The notes below the pieces were generated by a model. It was not told the origin of the DNA, made no database searches, and saw only the letters and a program-made list of their open reading frames with translations. Of a DNA stretch of 64,000 nt, positions 60,407-64,000 are shown one piece after another. Origin of the DNA: JACCSI01 sp035575715 (GTDB lineage Bacteria > Acidobacteriota > Vicinamibacteria > Vicinamibacterales > UBA2999); NCBI GenBank assembly GCA_035575715.1, contig DATLXN010000003.1, forward strand, positions 1 through 64,000, read 5' to 3'. The position numbers and the translations under genes were made by a program. Position 1 is the stretch's first letter. Every line of letters begins with the position of its first letter.

Positions 60407-62539
60407 TTACATCCCCGGCATTTCCTTGCCGTGCGCGGCGAGCTGCGAGACTCCGCGTTCAGCCTCGCCGCGAGCCGCGGTCTTGGCCCAGCATCGCAAC
60501 ACTTCGGCCACGCTCCATGCCTGGGCTACACACCCGCGCGGCGTGTAGGGGGTTTCAGCATCGAATATTTCGCTGATCGTTCCCACGCACGACTCGTCCA
60601 GGTGATGCAGAAACCCGGTGAGAAACCGCCGCGCTTCTTGCGGGCGGTCCGGATTTGCCTGAATCCACGCATCGATAAACGGGCCGATCAGCCACGCCCA
60701 CACGGTGCCTTGGTGGTACGCGCCATCGCGTGCCTGCAAGTCGCCAAAGTAGCGGCTCTTGTAATCGGGGTGCTGCGGATCAAGCGACCGCAGCCCGACC
60801 GGCGTGACCAGACGCTCCTCGACGACTTTGAGCACCGCCAGCCAGCGTGACTGATCGAGCACTGGAAAACGCAGGGCCAGCGCCATCACCTGATTGGGCC
60901 GGCACGCGGCATCGTCGCCGGTCTCGCCATCGACGAGGTCGTAGAGGTGCCCGCCGGCGTCGTACCAGAATCGGCGATTGAACGACTCATAGGTGGTGGC
61001 CGCCTGCTGTTGCAATTCGAGCGATCGGGCCTCGTTGCCGTCACGTTGGTGCCACTCAGCCATCAGGCGCAGGGCGTTGTACCAGAGCGCGTTGATCTCG
61101 ACCGGTTTGCCGCGACGCGGCGTGACGATCCAGTCGCCCATCTTGGCGTCCATCCAGGTCAGAGCGAGCCGTTCCACACCTTGCCGGAACAGACCATCGG
61201 TGGGATCCATCCCGATGTTGAACCGCGTCCCCGCGACGTGGCGGCGAATACAGTCGTCCAACTTGGGCAACAGCAGTTGCACCGTCGCCCAATCGCCGCT
61301 CACTGAGGCATAGCGATCGAGCGCGTGAAAGAACCACATCGTCGCGTCGGCGGTGTTGTACAGCCCTTCCTTGTTGCCCTCGGGAAACAAATTGGGAATC
61401 AGACCGTCGCGAAAGTAGAACGCGAAGGTGCGCAGGATGTCCCGGGCTTCGGTCACCCGACCGGTGGTCAGGGTCAAGCCCTCCAAACTGATCATCGTGT
61501 CGCGGCCCCAGTCAGTGAACCAGTGGTAGCCGGCAATGACGGTGCGGGCTTCGTCGCCAGCGGCGCGCGCCCGCGCCGCGTCCTCGACTCGACCGGCAGG
61601 CGTGATGACGAACTGGTCGGCCGCGAATACCAGTTCCGCCGTCGCTTGATCGGCCAGCACCGGATCGGCCATCAGTAACAAACGGCGGCGGCGCTCCAAT
61701 TCGCCACTGCGCGCATCATCGGGCGGCAAGGCCGCCATGATCTCGGGGCTCTCGGTTGAGGCCACGACGGTGACTGACTGGCCCTGTGCGAGGTCAACGC
61801 GGAAGTAGCCGGGGCTCCAGGCGTCGCCGCTCGCGTGATAGCCGCGACTGGCTTCGAGGCGATAGTGAATATGGTTGACTGTCAGCGCATCGACGGTGAA
61901 CGCCCCGGTTGCCCCGGCGAGCTGCAGGCGTAACGGCGGAATCTCGGCGCTGAACTGCACTTCGATCTGACGGTCGCGCGCGACCAGGGTCGGCGCGTGC
62001 GACAACGGATGGTCCACCGGTGCTTCGTGCGGCCGCGCATTCAAGAGTGGACGCAGACCCAGGCGGACTGAGCCCTCACCTTTGATCAAGGTATACGTCA
62101 CCAGCACCGTGTTCTGAAAACGCGGCAACATCAAACGTTTTTCGAGCACGTATCCGTCGATCTCGTAGGCCCACACCGGCAGACCGGCTTCGAGGCGGAA
62201 TTCGGTGATCCGATTCGCGCCTTCGACGTAGAGCGTTCCGCTCTGGCGTTCTTCGCCGCTGAGCCAGTGGACATGGCCGCCGGGCAGACGCAGGCGTTCG
62301 CCGAGCTGACTGACCATGACCAATCGTCCCAGCGGCGCCGGGAGCGCGGCGATCAACATGCCGTGATAGCGTCGCGTGATCACTCCGGCCAATGTCCCGG
62401 CGGCATATCCGCCGAGGCCGTTGGTCACCAGCCACTCTCGCGACAGTAAGCGCGCCGGATCCTTCAGTTGATCAGGGTCGAAGGTCACGCGCCGGACCAA
62501 GCCGCGCGGATCGACCGGGTCTTTAGGCACTGTAGTCAT
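60407..62539 (-). CDS. Amylo-alpha-1,6-glucosidase/glycogen debranching-type enzyme
   Basis: A 710-residue cytoplasmic enzyme. The N-terminal domain (about 1-290: REWLVTNGLGGYAAGTLAGVITRRYHGMLIAALPAPLGR) and the (alpha/alpha)6-barrel (about 300-700: GYHWFTDWGRDTMISLEGLTL, DATMWFFHALDRY, WMDAKMGDWIVTPRRGKPVEINALW, GTVWAWLIGPFIDA) match archaeal-type glycogen debranching enzymes (GDE). Its ATG overlaps the metallophosphoesterase stop by four bases. With treZ nearby it points to glycogen or maltodextrin handling. Confidence 0.92.
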   Translation of the reverse strand: MTTVPKDPVDPRGLVRRVTFDPDQLKDPARLLSREWLVTNGLGGYAAGTLAGVITRRYHGMLIAALPAPLGRLVMVSQLGERLRLPGGHVHWLSGEERQSGTLYVEGANRITEFRLEAGLPVWAYEIDGYVLEKRLMLPRFQNTVLVTYTLIKGEGSVRLGLRPLLNARPHEAPVDHPLSHAPTLVARDRQIEVQFSAEIPPLRLQLAGATGAFTVDALTVNHIHYRLEASRGYHASGDAWSPGYFRVDLAQGQSVTVVASTESPEIMAALPPDDARSGELERRRRLLLMADPVLADQATAELVFAADQFVITPAGRVEDAARARAAGDEARTVIAGYHWFTDWGRDTMISLEGLTLTTGRVTEARDILRTFAFYFRDGLIPNLFPEGNKEGLYNTADATMWFFHALDRYASVSGDWATVQLLLPKLDDCIRRHVAGTRFNIGMDPTDGLFRQGVERLALTWMDAKMGDWIVTPRRGKPVEINALWYNALRLMAEWHQRDGNEARSLELQQQAATTYESFNRRFWYDAGGHLYDLVDGETGDDAACRPNQVMALALRFPVLDQSRWLAVLKVVEERLVTPVGLRSLDPQHPDYKSRYFGDLQARDGAYHQGTVWAWLIGPFIDAWIQANPDRPQEARRFLTGFLHHLDESCVGTISEIFDAETPYTPRGCVAQAWSVAEVLRCWAKTAARGEAERGVSQLAAHGKEMPGM

Positions 62540-63285
62540 GCGGCGCTCACTGTCTGGACAGGGACATCGAGAATCCGAAGGGGTTGGTCGGGGTTGGCGG
62601 CCTGCAACAAGGGCAGCGACACGTTATAAACCGGCGTGCCGCTCGAGGTCTTGCCGTCGGGTGCACCGTGGTGGGCGTGTCCGTGAAAAACCGCCATCAC
62701 CTGGTAGCGGGCGAGCGGCTCTTCGAGCCGGCTGCAACCAAGATAGGGAAAAATCTCGCGGGGCTCGCCTTCGCAGGTCTCAGCGATCGGCGCGTAATGG
62801 AGCAGCGCGACGCGGGTCGAGGTGCGCAGGCGCGCCAGTGCCGATTCCAGCTTGAGCGCTTCGTCCACCGCTTCATGCACGAAACGCTTGACGGCGTCCT
62901 CTCCCCAGGGACCGAGCACGCCGCGGCCAAAGCCGCCGCCGAACCCTTTGACGCCGGCGAAGCCTATCCCCTTGATTTCCGCGGTCTCGCCATCGAGCAG
63001 GCGGATGCCGCCCTCGGTTAACAGCCGACGCACTTCGGTGACCGCGCCGGATTCATAGTCATGATTGCCGAGCACACCGACCATGGGAATGCGGACGCTG
63101 CTGGCCAGCTCGCGGGCGAGCTCAGCGGCTTCTTCCGGCAGTCCGTAATCCGTGAGATCACCGAGCAGGAGCAGAATGTCCGCCTCGACCTTGGTGATCG
63201 CGGCAAACAACGACTGCATCATGCCACCCGAGCTCTTGCCGTAATGCAGGTCGCCGACCGCGGCAAGACGGATGAAATTTTTCAT
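62536..63285 (-). CDS. Calcineurin-like metallophosphoesterase
   Basis: A 249-residue cytoplasmic phosphoesterase. All metal motifs are present: AVGDLHYG, LLLGDLTDYG, VLGNHDYE, and VFHGHAHHG. The substrate is unknown. It is coupled to the debranching enzyme gene (ATGA) and divergent from the nucleotidyltransferase-like gene, 20 bases between starts. Confidence 0.9.
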   Translation of the reverse strand: MKNFIRLAAVGDLHYGKSSGGMMQSLFAAITKVEADILLLLGDLTDYGLPEEAAELARELASSVRIPMVGVLGNHDYESGAVTEVRRLLTEGGIRLLDGETAEIKGIGFAGVKGFGGGFGRGVLGPWGEDAVKRFVHEAVDEALKLESALARLRTSTRVALLHYAPIAETCEGEPREIFPYLGCSRLEEPLARYQVMAVFHGHAHHGAPDGKTSSGTPVYNVSLPLLQAANPDQPLRILDVPVQTVSAA

Positions 63286-63305
63286 GGAATGAGCTTTGCG
63301 TTGTG

Positions 63306-64000
63306 ATGCGCGTGAGTCACGCCGTTCTCCACGCTATTGACGACGCCCGCGCGGCCGATGTCTACCGTTCTATCCTGTGGAATCTCCGCGAGGCGGGGAT
63401 TCCCTATCTCGTCGGTGGCACCTACGCTCTCGAACATCACGCAGGCCTGGTGCGCGACACCAAAGACCTGGACTTGTTCGTGCGCCGCGCCGACTGGTCC
63501 CGCATCGAGGAGACGCTTGCCCCGGACGGGCTGCGGCTCGAACTCATTTTCAGTCACTGGCTCGGTAAGGCACACAACGCCAGCGGACACTTTGTCGACA
63601 TGATCTTTGCCGGTGGCAACGGGCTGGTCGAAGTGGACGACGACTGGCTGGCGCACGGAGTGCCGTCGGTAATTCTTGAAGTGCCGGTCCACCTCGTCGC
63701 CGCGGAAGAAATGGTCTGGTCGAAGGCCTTCGTCATGGAGCGTGAACGCTACGACGGGGGAGACATCACTCATATTCTGCGCAAGTCGGGCGCTGACATC
63801 GACTGGGTGCGATTGATTCGCCGATTTGGTGCCCAGGCACCGGTGTTGCTGTCCCACTTGGTCTTGTTTCAATTCGCCTATCCCGATCATCGCGCGAACG
63901 TGCCCGATTGGGTGATGGACGAGTTATGGCTCAGGTCGCGGCCCGCCGAGCCGCTGCCGGAGGGCCTGTGTCGCGGCACGTTGATTTCCCGCGAGCAATA
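63306..64000 (+). CDS. Nucleotidyltransferase-fold protein, 3' end beyond window
   Basis: An open frame of 231 residues running off the end. The N-terminal part (YRSILWNLREAGIPYLVGGTYALEHHAG, then RDTKDLDLFVR) has the GG and DxD pattern of minimal nucleotidyltransferases (AbiEii/MNT-like), followed by VDMIF and VHLVAAEEMVWSKAFVMERERYDGGDI. Divergent pairing with a metallophosphoesterase is seen. It could modify a sugar, RNA or toxin-type target; there is no antitoxin-like partner visible. Confidence 0.75.
   Translation, partial: MRVSHAVLHAIDDARAADVYRSILWNLREAGIPYLVGGTYALEHHAGLVRDTKDLDLFVRRADWSRIEETLAPDGLRLELIFSHWLGKAHNASGHFVDMIFAGGNGLVEVDDDWLAHGVPSVILEVPVHLVAAEEMVWSKAFVMERERYDGGDITHILRKSGADIDWVRLIRRFGAQAPVLLSHLVLFQFAYPDHRANVPDWVMDELWLRSRPAEPLPEGLCRGTLISREQ

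Noticed and set aside
63306..64000. Toxin-antitoxin (AbiE or MNT/HEPN) system
   Set aside because: No HEPN or AbiEi-type partner is visible, and the gene is incomplete in this window.

Overview
The window is GC-rich, densely coded bacterial chromosome and looks like Acidobacteriota, probably a Vicinamibacteria-type lineage. The support is a secreted VWA protein of the kind described as the VWFA-related Acidobacterial domain family (36463-37377), many exported cytochromes and kinases, and short 7- to 8-bp tandem repeats placed at gene ends. The lineage is an inference. I saw no rRNA, tRNA, CRISPR array, insertion sequence or phage gene.

Region 1 (1-26.3 kb) is rich in exported and redox proteins. 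It holds a partial and a complete DUF4331 protein, remnants of a MauG/peroxidase-like cytochrome and of a DUF4198 protein, an unnamed exported protein, a lactonase-type beta-propeller, a kinase/regulator/kinase set, and three paralogous exported di-heme cytochromes arranged divergently. Next come a sodium/solute symporter, a CDP-alcohol phosphatidyltransferase, exported MsrB-MsrA, and divergent to them a MerA-like flavoprotein, a TVP38-type membrane protein and a DUF547 protein. A coupled triplet follows (novel domain plus DUF4142, flavodoxin-fold reductase, fatty acid hydroxylase family), then two Tat-exported ferritin-like proteins. The theme appears to be envelope electron transfer and oxidative-damage repair.

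Region 2 (26.5-37.4 kb) is mixed: two overlapping GAF-LuxR regulators, a small membrane protein, a Crp/Fnr regulator, a trans-sulfuration PLP enzyme, an AI-2E family transporter, a phytoene-desaturase-like FAD enzyme divergent from an SDR fusion protein, a DHH phosphoesterase and the VWA protein.

Region 3 (37.5-47.2 kb) is one signalling operon: a 2204-residue soluble hybrid kinase with twelve exact 276-bp double-HAMP units, then CheR, CheB and a REC-HK-REC kinase, each overlapping the next. No CheA or CheW is present here.

Region 4 (47.3-53.3 kb) has uvrB followed by an Mla-type lipid transporter (permease, ATPase, MCE protein) with two small membrane/coiled-coil proteins and an exported protein. 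Region 5 (53.3-64 kb) has a TonB receptor/YfiR/CHASE8-type hybrid kinase unit, treZ, a small membrane protein, a poly-aspartate miniprotein, a glycogen-debranching-type enzyme, a metallophosphoesterase, and a nucleotidyltransferase-like gene that runs off the end.

Best candidates for something undescribed are the giant HAMP array with its CheR/CheB/kinase operon, the unnamed domain shared by two exported proteins, the poly-Asp protein, and the gene-end tandem repeats.
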